This document shows, one piece after another, positions 42,544-50,248 of a DNA stretch of 64,000 bases; positions within the stretch are counted from its first letter, which is position 1; each line of letters starts with the position of its first letter. Source of the DNA: Sinomonas susongensis (lineage in GTDB: Bacteria; Actinomycetota; Actinomycetes; Actinomycetales; Micrococcaceae). The DNA is taken from NCBI RefSeq assembly GCF_005877005.1, contig NZ_SSNH01000012.1:27349-91348 (forward strand), read 5' to 3'. A program made the translations under genes and the position numbers. The notes below the pieces were generated by a model. That model was not told where the DNA came from and did not search any database. It saw only the letters and a list, made by a program, of their open reading frames with translations.

Positions 42544-43482
42544 GTGGACGGTAGGGCGAAATTAACAGCCGTATTGCTCGGCGGCTACCTGCTGGGCAGG
42601 ACCAAAAAACTGAGACTGGCCATAACGGTGGCCGGGGCCCTTGGAGGCCGACAACTGATGGCCCACCGCGGTGACATTGTCGGTAGGGCTACCAAGGCCC
42701 TCGATTCGTCCCCCGAGGCAAAGCATCTCGTGGACCAGATCACTGGAACCCTCGCACAGGCCGCCCGAGGCGCGGCCATGACCGCGGCGGCCAAGGGCGT
42801 CGGATCCCTCAGCGAAAATCTGCAGAACCGGGCGGAAAAGCTCAAGGCTCCCAAGGAGGCCGCCGGACAGGCAGCCGGAACCGCGACGGAGACCGCCGGA
42901 AAGGCGACCGGCGCCGCAGGCCAGGCAGCCGGATCCGCAACCGGCGCCGCAGGGCAGACCGTCGGGTCCACGGCAGGACTCGCCGCTGCTGCGCTGCGCA
43001 AGCGGCCCAAGGGACGCAAGCCCGAGGAGGAGGAACCCGAGGCCGAGGAGCCCGAGGACCAAGAGCCACGGGACGAAGAGCCCCGGGACGAGGATCAGGG
43101 TCCGCAGGACGAGGAGCAGGAGGACGAGGAGCCGGAGGAAAAGGGCGAAGAGCCCCAGGACGAAGGCGAGGAGCCCGAAGAACCCGAGGAAGAGGGCGGC
43201 GAGGAGCCCCAGGACGAGGAGCAGGGTCCAGAGGACGAGGAAGAAGAGCCCGAGGAAGAGCCCGAGCAGCCGGCCGCTCGTGAAGATCGCGGCGGCTCGG
43301 ACAGTGACGGCTCGGACCAAGGCGAGGACTCCCCGAACGGCCGCAGCAGTTCTGGCGGCCAGAAGCCAGTCCAGCGCCCTGCCCGCCCCCGTCCGTCAGG
43401 GCCGCGTCCCGCCGCTGAACGGCGGGGAGGTCCCCGGCGTGCGACCTCGTCCGGGCGGTCCTCCAAGCCGTCGTCCGAATAG
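42544..43482 (+). CDS. Gas-vesicle cluster acidic protein (GvpY-like position)
   Basis: A 312-aa protein. Residues 3-25 are hydrophobic with Lys flanks (LTAVLLGGYLLGRTKKL), 60-150 are Ala/Gly helical repeats (AAGQAAGTATETAGKATG), and 165-255 are nearly all Glu, Asp and Pro, followed by a basic tail. GTG 42544 has GGAGG 5 nt upstream; ATG 42532 would use that SD as codons. It leads the cluster, where Streptomyces has gvpY/gvpZ-type genes. It may tether or cushion forming vesicles, which is inference. Confidence 0.7.
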   Translation: MDGRAKLTAVLLGGYLLGRTKKLRLAITVAGALGGRQLMAHRGDIVGRATKALDSSPEAKHLVDQITGTLAQAARGAAMTAAAKGVGSLSENLQNRAEKLKAPKEAAGQAAGTATETAGKATGAAGQAAGSATGAAGQTVGSTAGLAAAALRKRPKGRKPEEEEPEAEEPEDQEPRDEEPRDEDQGPQDEEQEDEEPEEKGEEPQDEGEEPEEPEEEGGEEPQDEEQGPEDEEEEPEEEPEQPAAREDRGGSDSDGSDQGEDSPNGRSSSGGQKPVQRPARPRPSGPRPAAERRGGPRRATSSGRSSKPSSE

Positions 43483-43506
43483 ACCTGTCGTCAGAGGAGA
43501 CACGCC

Positions 43507-44760
43507 ATGGAGGCAAAGGCAGACTCCGGAACCCTGACCGACAAGCTCGGTCTGGGCGGCCTGAAGGACGCGGCGGGCAGCTTCGCGTCCTCGCTCGTGA
43601 ACAATGGCATCGGCAAGGTCAGTGACCGTGTCGAGGGCCTTACCGGAAAGCTCAGTGACTTCACTGAGGGCAAGTCCTCGGGGACCAGCATCAAGGACAA
43701 GGCGGTCAGCGAGGGCATCAAGGCGAAGCTGCAGGGCAAGAGCCCTGCTATGGCCGCCGTCGGGGGAGCGCTGACCGGCGTGAAGGACAAGGTGAAGGAC
43801 ACCGTCGCCGCTGGCGCCCAAGCTCTCACGGGCGGCAGGGGAGGCCGAGGCAGCCGGAAGCAGAAGCTGGTCAATATCGTCGAATGGGTCGACGTAGGTG
43901 TTCCCGTCAAGGTCGCCTACAACCAGTGGACCGAATTCGAAGAGTGGTCCGACTTCATGAAGAAGGTCAAGAACGTCGAGCACGACAGGGACAACGGAAA
44001 GGTCTCATTCAAGGGCCAGGTATTCCTCTCCCACCGCACCTGGGAATCCCAGATCAAGGAGATGGTTCCCGACGACAGGATCATCTGGAAGTCGAAGGGG
44101 CAAAAGGGCCATCTTGACGGGGCGGTCACTTTCCACGAATACGGACCGCGCCTGACGAAGATCTGTGCCGTCGTCGAGTATTACCCGCAGGGACTATTCG
44201 AGAAGACAGGCCAGATCTGGCGTGCTGTCGGCCGGCGTGTGCGGGTCGAGCTGAAGCGCTATGTCCGCCACGTCATGACGTCGACGATCCTCGATCCCGA
44301 GGCAGCCGAGGGCTGGCGCGGCGAGATCCGTGACGGCGAGATCGTCCGCACGCACGAGGAGGTCGTGGAAGAGGAGCAGCGCCAAGCCGACGAGCAGCGT
44401 CAGGCCGAGGAGGATCAGCAGCGGGGCGAAGAGGAACCCGAGGAGGGAGAGGGCCAGGACGAGTACGACGAATACGACGAGGAGGGTGAAGGCGGCGAGT
44501 CCGAGGGCGAGGAGACCGAAGGAACCGAGGAAGAGCCCGAAGACGAATACGACGACGAGTACGACGAGGGCGAGACTCGCGACGGGCAGCGGAACGCCGA
44601 AACGGACGAGGGCGAAGGGGAGTCCGAGGACGAGTACGAAGACGAGGAAGAGGAAGAGCCCGAGGACGAGTACGAGGACGAAGAGGAGCCTGACGAGGAG
44701 GCCGACGATCAGGGCAGCAGCCACGACCGCGAGCCCTCCGGAAGCCGTGGACGCCGATGA
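43507..44760 (+). CDS. Gas-vesicle cluster SRPBCC-domain protein (GvpZ-like)
   Basis: A 417-aa protein with three parts: a helical N-terminus (1-115, LKDAAGSFASSLVNNGIG), a cyclase/SRPBCC lipid-binding-fold domain (120-260: IVEWVDVGVPVKVAYNQW, then FEEWSDFMKKVKNVEHD), and a Glu/Asp/Tyr-rich acidic tail (275-417) ending DREPSGSRGRR. AGAGGAG precedes the ATG. SRPBCC proteins of this type accompany actinobacterial gvp clusters; the domain binds hydrophobic ligands, which could suit the hydrophobic vesicle shell. Confidence 0.82.
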   Translation: MEAKADSGTLTDKLGLGGLKDAAGSFASSLVNNGIGKVSDRVEGLTGKLSDFTEGKSSGTSIKDKAVSEGIKAKLQGKSPAMAAVGGALTGVKDKVKDTVAAGAQALTGGRGGRGSRKQKLVNIVEWVDVGVPVKVAYNQWTEFEEWSDFMKKVKNVEHDRDNGKVSFKGQVFLSHRTWESQIKEMVPDDRIIWKSKGQKGHLDGAVTFHEYGPRLTKICAVVEYYPQGLFEKTGQIWRAVGRRVRVELKRYVRHVMTSTILDPEAAEGWRGEIRDGEIVRTHEEVVEEEQRQADEQRQAEEDQQRGEEEPEEGEGQDEYDEYDEEGEGGESEGEETEGTEEEPEDEYDDEYDEGETRDGQRNAETDEGEGESEDEYEDEEEEEPEDEYEDEEEPDEEADDQGSSHDREPSGSRGRR

Positions 44761-44833
44761 GTCCCACCGCCGAAGCCGACACAATCACGCCCCACCGCAA
44801 TCCTTCGCGCTAGAGCCAAGCTAGGAGTGGACC

Positions 44834-45235
44834 ATGAGCAACACGGCCATGCAGCCGCGAGGCGGTTACCTCGATCGCCCGCATTCCAGTTCCCTCGCAG
44901 ACGTCCTCAACGTCATCCTCGACAAGGGCCTCGTCATCGACGCGTACGTTCGCGTATCGCTCGTTGGCATCGAGGTCCTCACCATCGACGCGAGGATCGT
45001 GATCGCGAGCGTCGACACCTACCTTCGCTTCGCCGAGGCCACCAATCGCCTTGATCTCGCACAGCAGGGCGGCAAAGGGCTTCCCGACATGATCAGCGAC
45101 ATGTCCGAAGGGGGCTCCCACGGCAAGACCAAGGGCATGATCGGCGGCGTCAAGGACGCCCTGGTCGGAGACCGGGACAAGGACGACGACAAGGAAGAGG
45201 CGCGTTCTTCCCGCCGGCGGAGGGATGAAGGGTAG
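44834..45235 (+). CDS. gvpA: Gas vesicle structural protein GvpA-like
   Basis: A 133-aa shell protein. The conserved GvpA/J core is residues 18-75: [19 protein letters not shown], then [20 protein letters not shown] and [13 protein letters not shown]. GvpA forms the ribbed gas-filled wall. The C-terminal 55 residues are polar, ending in charged [18 protein letters not shown], longer than the short GvpA of cyanobacteria. AGGAG precedes the ATG. It is the GvpA/J paralogue with the least decoration in the cluster, so I take it as the main shell protein. Confidence 0.9.
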   Translation: MSNTAMQPRGGYLDRPHSSSLADVLNVILDKGLVIDAYVRVSLVGIEVLTIDARIVIASVDTYLRFAEATNRLDLAQQGGKGLPDMISDMSEGGSHGKTKGMIGGVKDALVGDRDKDDDKEEARSSRRRRDEG

Positions 45236-45237
45236 GA

Positions 45238-45987
45238 ATGGAGCCCGTATCGGAGATTTCCGTGAACCTCTACGTGTACGGCGTCGTTCCCGCGGAGGCC
45301 AAGATTCCCCGGCTCACCGGCCTCCAGGGGGAAGAGATCATGACCGTCCCTTCGGACGCGCATGCGGCACTCGTGTCCCCGCTTCCGGATCCCGAGGCGA
45401 TCGGCACCCCGGACGACCTGTTGGCGCACAGCTCGGTGTTGGACCGAATTGCCGCGTCGGCCCCCGTCCTTCCGATGGTGTTCGGGACCGTCGTCCCCAA
45501 CGTCGAGACCCTCACGGACGAAGTCCTGGAGCCGCAGTACGGCCTGTACGAGGAGAACCTGCGCCGAATAGGCGACGCCGCCCAGTTCTCCCTTCACGCG
45601 CGCTTCGTCCGGGACACCGTACTGGGCGAGCTCATTCGGGAGGAGGCCGAGATAGCCTCGCTCCGGGAGGCTATCTCGGGGACGTCGGAAGACGAGACCC
45701 GCGACGAGCGGATCCGTCTCGGGGAACTCATCGTGCAGGGACTCCAGCGCAAGGCCGAGGCCGAAGCGCCGCGCATCCGCTCGGTTCTCGAACCTCTCTC
45801 CCGGGAGACGGTCGAACGGGAAATCGGTCAGGCCGAGGACATCCTCGATCTGGCGGCACTCGTCGAGCGGGAACGCCAGGCCGAGTTCGAACAGGCAGCT
45901 GAGTCCCTCGCCCAGGAGAGCGCCGGCCGCATCACCTTCCGCCTCATCGGCCCGCAGGCGCCCTACGACTTCACCGGGGAGGTCTGA
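45238..45987 (+). CDS. gvpF: Gas vesicle protein GvpF (GvpF/L family)
   Basis: A 249-aa GvpF/L protein: NLYVYGVVPAEAKIP at the start, HSSVLDRIAASAPVLPMVFG in the middle (the family's core), and a coiled-coil-like C-terminal half with RERQAEFEQAAESLAQ before GRITFRLIGPQAPYDF. GvpF binds GvpA monomers and helps nucleate vesicles. It starts 2 bp after gvpA and overlaps gvpG. A second family member, gvpL, is at 49.1 kb. Confidence 0.93.
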   Translation: MEPVSEISVNLYVYGVVPAEAKIPRLTGLQGEEIMTVPSDAHAALVSPLPDPEAIGTPDDLLAHSSVLDRIAASAPVLPMVFGTVVPNVETLTDEVLEPQYGLYEENLRRIGDAAQFSLHARFVRDTVLGELIREEAEIASLREAISGTSEDETRDERIRLGELIVQGLQRKAEAEAPRIRSVLEPLSRETVEREIGQAEDILDLAALVERERQAEFEQAAESLAQESAGRITFRLIGPQAPYDFTGEV

Positions 45988-46235
45988 TGGGTCTCATCTC
46001 GGGCCTCTTCGGGTTGCCGCTGGCTCCCGCGCGCGGGGTCGTCTGGGTGGCCGAGCGCCTCCAGGAGGAGGCAGAGCGCCAGTACTACGACCCGGGGACG
46101 ATACGCCGCGAGCTCGAGGCAGTTGCCCGGGCCCGTGACGAGGGAAGCATTTCCGAAGAGGAGGCGGCAGACCTCGAGCGGGAGCTCGTGGCCCGCCTCC
46201 TCGAGGGCAATGCGCGGCGGAGGGAGGGACGCTGA
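45987..46235 (+). CDS. gvpG: Gas vesicle protein GvpG
   Basis: An 82-aa GvpG: GLISGLFGLPLAPARGVVWV (amphipathic start) then helical AERLQEEAERQYYDP and SEEEAADLERELVARLL. Minor assembly protein required with GvpF/L in studied systems. ATG overlaps the gvpF stop. Length is normal. Confidence 0.93.
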   Translation: MGLISGLFGLPLAPARGVVWVAERLQEEAERQYYDPGTIRRELEAVARARDEGSISEEEAADLERELVARLLEGNARRREGR

Positions 46236-46238
46236 GCA

Positions 46239-46943
46239 ATGGCAGACGAAGAAGAACGCCCGGCTCCGCCCCGTCGCCGCGAGCCCGCGCGCGAACGCGG
46301 TCGGGAGGAGGCGCCACGCCGGACGAGACCGCCCGACGAGCGGCCCAGCCGGCCACGTCCCAGACCGGAGGAACGGGAGGGACGTGAGCAGCAGGACGAA
46401 CGCCCCGAACGCCCCCGCCGTCCCAGACCCGAGGAACGGGAGGGACGCGAGCAGCGGGAGGGGCGTGAGCAGCAGGAGGGGCGCGAGCAGCAGGGTGAGC
46501 GTTCCGAGGCTCCGCCGAGGCGCAGGCCAGCCGAGGAGAGGTCCGACGACGACGACCGCTCGCAAGGGCGTGAGGACCGCAACCGGGACGAGCGCGAGCA
46601 GGAACCCGACGAGCAGGAGCACGAACCCGAGGAGCGGGAGAACGAGCAGCCCGAGCAGGAGCGCGAGCAGCCGTCCCCGCAGAAGCTCAGCACGACGCGC
46701 CTGGCCCAGAGCGCGGTCGCTCAGCTCCAGCAGCTCACGACACGGGAGATCGAGGCCGTGGTCGGGATGTCCCGCAACGAGAACGGCAACCTCACCGTGA
46801 TCCTTGAAGTCGTGGAGAGCGCCCACTTCCCGGATTCGGCGGACATCATGGCGGAGTACTCCGTCGAGGTCGATCCCCAAGGAGAGCTCGTGAGCTACTC
46901 GCGGGGACCGCGCTATCAGCGGGGACGCCCGAGCGGCAAGTGA
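46239..46943 (+). CDS. gvpO: Gas vesicle protein GvpO with long charged N-terminus
   Basis: A 234-aa protein. The conserved GvpO domain is only the last 85 residues (LSTTRLAQSAVAQLQQL, REIEAVVGMSRNENGNL, VILEVVESAHFPDSADI). The first 145 are a low-complexity Glu/Arg/Pro-rich region with repeated EEREGREQQ and EREQ units, likely disordered. GvpO is needed for normal gvp expression or assembly in haloarchaea and is universal in actinobacterial clusters, where it is usually half this size. Confidence 0.9.
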   Translation: MADEEERPAPPRRREPARERGREEAPRRTRPPDERPSRPRPRPEEREGREQQDERPERPRRPRPEEREGREQREGREQQEGREQQGERSEAPPRRRPAEERSDDDDRSQGREDRNRDEREQEPDEQEHEPEERENEQPEQEREQPSPQKLSTTRLAQSAVAQLQQLTTREIEAVVGMSRNENGNLTVILEVVESAHFPDSADIMAEYSVEVDPQGELVSYSRGPRYQRGRPSGK

Positions 46944-47012
46944 CCCCCGAATCAACATCAACCAGCCAGAGAAGAGTGGGAGTCGGCGCAACAGACAGGC
47001 GGAAGCAATCGG

Positions 47013-47711
47013 ATGAGCAGTGAAGGCGAGCGTTCCGAGCCCGGGCATTCTGCGCCCCGGACGGGGCGCTCGGGCGCGCCCAACTCACCCGGCGAGGCCA
47101 ATTCCCCCTCTCCGTCGCGCTCCGACGTCGTCCCCTATTCCTCGCGCGGCCAGTCGTCGGCGCCCTACGCGCAGCGTCCGGCGTCGTCCCGCCCACCCCT
47201 CCAGCCCGAACGGAGCCGCGAGGGCACCCTCACGCACGTCATCGAGACCCTCCTCGACAAGGGCCTCGTCATCAACGCGGACATCACGGTCTCACTCGCA
47301 GGGGTCGAACTCCTCGGCATCCGGATCCGGGCTGCGCTCGCCTCGTTCGACACGGCGGCCCGCTACGGCCTCGACTTCCCCTCGGGCACGAACCGGAACA
47401 CTGCCGCGTGGAACGACGTCATGGAGCGCAAGGAGACGTGCCCGCAGTGCGGGAAGCCTGCGCCCGTCGACCAGCTGCTGTATGAATTCTGTCCGTGGTG
47501 CGGGTGGAAGAGCGCGATCGCCATCCAGGGCAGCGGGCCCGACGGCGCGAGCTCGCACGGCGAGCCGGCCGACGGCGGTGAGCGGTCCGACGGCGGTGGG
47601 CGGTCCGATGGCAGTGAGACGGCCGACGGCGACGAGACGGCCAGAGGAGGGACGGCCGAGGAAGAGGGGTCGGGCGCCCACAGCGAAGCCGGCCCGGAGG
47701 GCGAGGGCTAG
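47013..47711 (+). CDS. gvpJ: GvpJ-like protein with zinc-ribbon motif
   Basis: A 232-aa protein. Residues 70-120 are GvpA/J-like (THVIETLLDKGLVINAD, SLAGVELLGIRIRAALAS). A Pro/Ser-rich 70-residue N-terminus precedes it. After it comes CPQCGKPAPVD and FCPWCGW: four cysteines at 143, 146, 160 and 163, a zinc-ribbon pattern. The last 60 residues are Gly/Asp/Glu repeats (DGGERSDGGGRSDG). GvpJ-type proteins cap or shape the vesicle cone. The zinc ribbon may bind another component. Confidence 0.88.
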   Translation: MSSEGERSEPGHSAPRTGRSGAPNSPGEANSPSPSRSDVVPYSSRGQSSAPYAQRPASSRPPLQPERSREGTLTHVIETLLDKGLVINADITVSLAGVELLGIRIRAALASFDTAARYGLDFPSGTNRNTAAWNDVMERKETCPQCGKPAPVDQLLYEFCPWCGWKSAIAIQGSGPDGASSHGEPADGGERSDGGGRSDGSETADGDETARGGTAEEEGSGAHSEAGPEGEG

Positions 47712-48800
47712 ATGCCGCGCGACGCCGGCGAGCCGCCGCGCGACGAGCCGCAGGGCAGCGCACGCCCTCGGGCCCTCACCCCGAGCCGCGACTCGGAAGC
47801 CACCCTGTCGCGTCTCCTCGACACCCTGCTCACGAAGGGGGTGTACCTCGACCTCGACGCGATCATCACGGTCGCGGAGGTGCCCCTCATCGGCATCAGC
47901 CTCCGAGCGGCACTCGCCGGAATGGAGACCCTCCTCGAGTACGGGATGATGGACGACTGGGACGAGCGCACTCGCGCTTGGGCCCGCCGTTCCCTCCCCG
48001 CGGGGCTGGTGCTCGGCGAACATGAAGAAGTCGTCACGCGCATGCCCGGCTCGTCGTTCCGCGACGAGCCTCCGAACGGGTTCTGGCAGCCGGGCACCGT
48101 CTACCTGACGACCCAGAGGCTCATCGTGCACCGGCGGGAGCCTGCCGCGCTGCTCTGGGAGGCGCCGCTCGGGAGGATCTCCCACGTCGGGATCGTCAGC
48201 GAGCGGACGGTCGGCGGCGAAGCCGCCTCGCGCCTCGTCGTCAGGACGGACGACGGCGGCACCGCTCACCTCACTGCCGCGAGGCCTGACCAGCTCCGGG
48301 AACTGCTCGAGCAGACACGCGGTGCGCATACCGGGGAGTCCGGCAGGGCCCAGGGCAGACCGACCGAGGGCACGCCGACCGAGGGCAGGCCGACTAACGG
48401 CAGACCGACCGAGATCACGCCAGCCGAGGGCACCGCCACCCCTGTCCCGAACCGGGCGGACACGACCGTCGGGGAGGGCGAGCTCTGGTTCGCGGAGGCC
48501 AGAGCCGGCGGCGAAGCATGGCGCCGGGGAACGGGACGCTGTGACCGGAGCGCGGGCTTCACATGGCGCGGCGACGGCGACCGCCGCCCGGCGGTGAGGC
48601 TGCCGCCGTCGGACGTCCTCGCGGTCCGGGGCGGGAATGGCCAAGACGCCTCCGACGTCCCGGAGGGCCTGCAGCCCCTCGAGGTGGAGACTCGATCAGA
48701 GGTCGTCCGCCTCGCGACCGCGCAGCCAGACCAGTGGCTCGGCTGGCTCAGGCAGCTGACACCCGAGGAGGTGGACCATGAGCACACTAAGAATCGATGA
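47712..48800 (+). CDS. GvpA/J-like domain fused to two PH/GRAM-like modules (GvpS position)
   Basis: A 362-aa fusion. Residues 28-75 are GvpA/J-like (LSRLLDTLLTKGVYLDLDA, VAEVPLIGISLRAALAG). Residues 98-203 look like a GRAM/bacterial-PH module (GFWQPGTVYLTTQRLIVHRR then RISHVGIV and LTAARPDQLRELLEQT). A PTEG-repeat linker (216-240) follows, then a second similar module (255-350) ending ATAQPDQWLGWLRQLT, parallel to the first. In Streptomyces a short gvpS holds this position. The added domains may bind lipid or the shell surface. gvpK starts 23 bp inside its 3' end. Confidence 0.85.
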   Translation: MPRDAGEPPRDEPQGSARPRALTPSRDSEATLSRLLDTLLTKGVYLDLDAIITVAEVPLIGISLRAALAGMETLLEYGMMDDWDERTRAWARRSLPAGLVLGEHEEVVTRMPGSSFRDEPPNGFWQPGTVYLTTQRLIVHRREPAALLWEAPLGRISHVGIVSERTVGGEAASRLVVRTDDGGTAHLTAARPDQLRELLEQTRGAHTGESGRAQGRPTEGTPTEGRPTNGRPTEITPAEGTATPVPNRADTTVGEGELWFAEARAGGEAWRRGTGRCDRSAGFTWRGDGDRRPAVRLPPSDVLAVRGGNGQDASDVPEGLQPLEVETRSEVVRLATAQPDQWLGWLRQLTPEEVDHEHTKNR

Positions 48801-49101
48801 GGACAACCTGAAGAACGGGGTCCTGACGCTCGTCGTGACGCTCGTCGAGGTCATCCAGGAGGCACTCGAGGCTCAGGCCGTGCGCCGCATCGAGGGCGGG
48901 TCGCTCACGGAGGAGGAACAGGATCGCCTCGGGAATGCCCTCCTCGAGCTCGACGAGGCAATGGCACAGCTCAAGCGCGACCACGGGATCAACGAGTCGG
49001 TCGAGGAGCTGCGGCGCGGCTTGGACGACATCGTGGCGGATCTGGTTGACAAGGTCACGAATCCGGGGCGCTGGGACGAAGGCCGGGAGGAACTCGGATG
49101 A
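48778..49101 (+). CDS. gvpK: Gas vesicle protein GvpK
   Basis: A 107-aa GvpK: RIDEDNLKNGVLTLVVTLVE then EALEAQAVRRIEGGSLTEEE and LGNALLELDEAM. Small accessory protein conserved in all gvp sets; role in assembly not fixed. It overlaps the fusion gene upstream by 23 bp and gvpL downstream by 4 bp, so all three are translationally tied. Length is normal. Confidence 0.94.
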   Translation: MSTLRIDEDNLKNGVLTLVVTLVEVIQEALEAQAVRRIEGGSLTEEEQDRLGNALLELDEAMAQLKRDHGINESVEELRRGLDDIVADLVDKVTNPGRWDEGREELG

Positions 49102-49892
49102 CCGCCGAAGGCCTGTACGTCTACGCCGTCGTCCCTCCGGGACTCGATTCCGCCTCCCTCGGGCGGGGCATCGACGGCGCCCCGCTCGAACTCTTGTCGG
49201 CCCGCGGGCGTGTGGCCGCCGTCGCCCACCGTCACGGCGAACCGCCGTACAGCGGGTCCGACGAGGCCGCACAGCGCCGGGTCCTCGAGCACGGGGAGGT
49301 GATCGAGCGATGCTGGGCGGCGACAAAGGCAGTGCTGCCCATGGGCTTCAACGTCATCGTCTCGCCGGGAGACGGCGCCTCGGCCGAGGATCGGCTCGTC
49401 GACTGGCTCGATCGCTCCGCGCCTGCGCTCGTGCGCCGGCTTGAGGCCCTGCGCGGGCTCGTCGAGCTGCGCGTCGAGATCTCGCTCCGCGAGGACGCCT
49501 CGAGCGTGGGGAGCGCCGAAGTGCGCGAGCTCGAAGAGAACCTCGGGGAGAGGCCGCCAGGAGTCCAGCGCCTGCTCCGGAGGCGGCTCGAATCGCTCCG
49601 CAGGGCAAGCGCGGAGGAGGCCGCCGATCGGCTGTACCCCGAGTATCGGCGCCGGCTCGCGCGGCTTGCCCGGGACCTCACGGAGAACGTCCGGGGCCAT
49701 CCGCCTGAGGGCTGCGTCACCGTGCTGAACGTCGCCGTCCTCGCAGACGAGGAGGACATTCCCCGCCTCGGTACCGAGCTCGGGGATATCGAGGCGGAGG
49801 AGCCGGGCGTTCGTGTGACTTTCTTGGGTCCGTGGCCCCCGTTTTCCTTCGCCGACGTGCCCGACGTGCCGTCGGTAGAGTGGACCGCATGA
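49098..49892 (+). CDS. gvpL: Gas vesicle protein GvpL (GvpF/L family)
   Basis: A 264-aa GvpF/L protein: GLYVYAVVPPGLDSASL, VIERCWAATKAVLPMGFNVI and the C-terminal LNVAVLADEEDIPRL, then VTFLGPWPPFSFADV. Paralogue of gvpF at 45.2 kb with a longer helical insert. In other systems GvpL interacts with most accessory proteins. It overlaps gvpK at the start and the Rieske ferredoxin gene at the end (ATGA). Confidence 0.92.
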   Translation: MTAEGLYVYAVVPPGLDSASLGRGIDGAPLELLSARGRVAAVAHRHGEPPYSGSDEAAQRRVLEHGEVIERCWAATKAVLPMGFNVIVSPGDGASAEDRLVDWLDRSAPALVRRLEALRGLVELRVEISLREDASSVGSAEVRELEENLGERPPGVQRLLRRRLESLRRASAEEAADRLYPEYRRRLARLARDLTENVRGHPPEGCVTVLNVAVLADEEDIPRLGTELGDIEAEEPGVRVTFLGPWPPFSFADVPDVPSVEWTA

Positions 49893-50245
49893 GTGAGGGA
49901 ATCGACGTCGGCAGCCCGGACGAAATCGAAGCGGGCACGGCGCGGGTGGTCGAACCCGAGGATTCGGGCTTCGTCGACCCTATCGCCGTCTTCCACACCG
50001 AATCAGGCTGCTTCTTCGCGCTCAACGACACGTGCACGCACGAGGAGGCCTCGCTCGCCGAGGGATGGATCGAGGGCGACACGGTCGAGTGCCCGCTGCA
50101 CTCCTCGAGCTTCAACCTCCGCACCGGCAAGGTGCTCTGCCTGCCCGCGACCGAGGACGCTCGCACGCACAAGGTCGCCGTCGAGGACGGCCGCGTCGTC
50201 CTCTACCCGGGCGTGGCCGCCGACCCGGCCCGCGCCGCCGACTGA
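49889..50245 (+). CDS. Rieske [2Fe-2S] ferredoxin
   Basis: A 118-aa Rieske protein. The cluster ligands are Cys49-x-His51 (CTHEEASL) and Cys68-xx-His71 (CPLHSSSF). It is soluble and of the type that feeds electrons to oxygenases or similar. ATG 49889 overlaps the gvpL stop; an earlier start would lie within gvpL. Followed 3 bp later by its likely reductase. Whether it has any part in gas-vesicle biology is unknown; the coupling may be an accident of gene order. Confidence 0.92.
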   Translation: MSEGIDVGSPDEIEAGTARVVEPEDSGFVDPIAVFHTESGCFFALNDTCTHEEASLAEGWIEGDTVECPLHSSSFNLRTGKVLCLPATEDARTHKVAVEDGRVVLYPGVAADPARAAD

Positions 50246-50248
50246 GGC

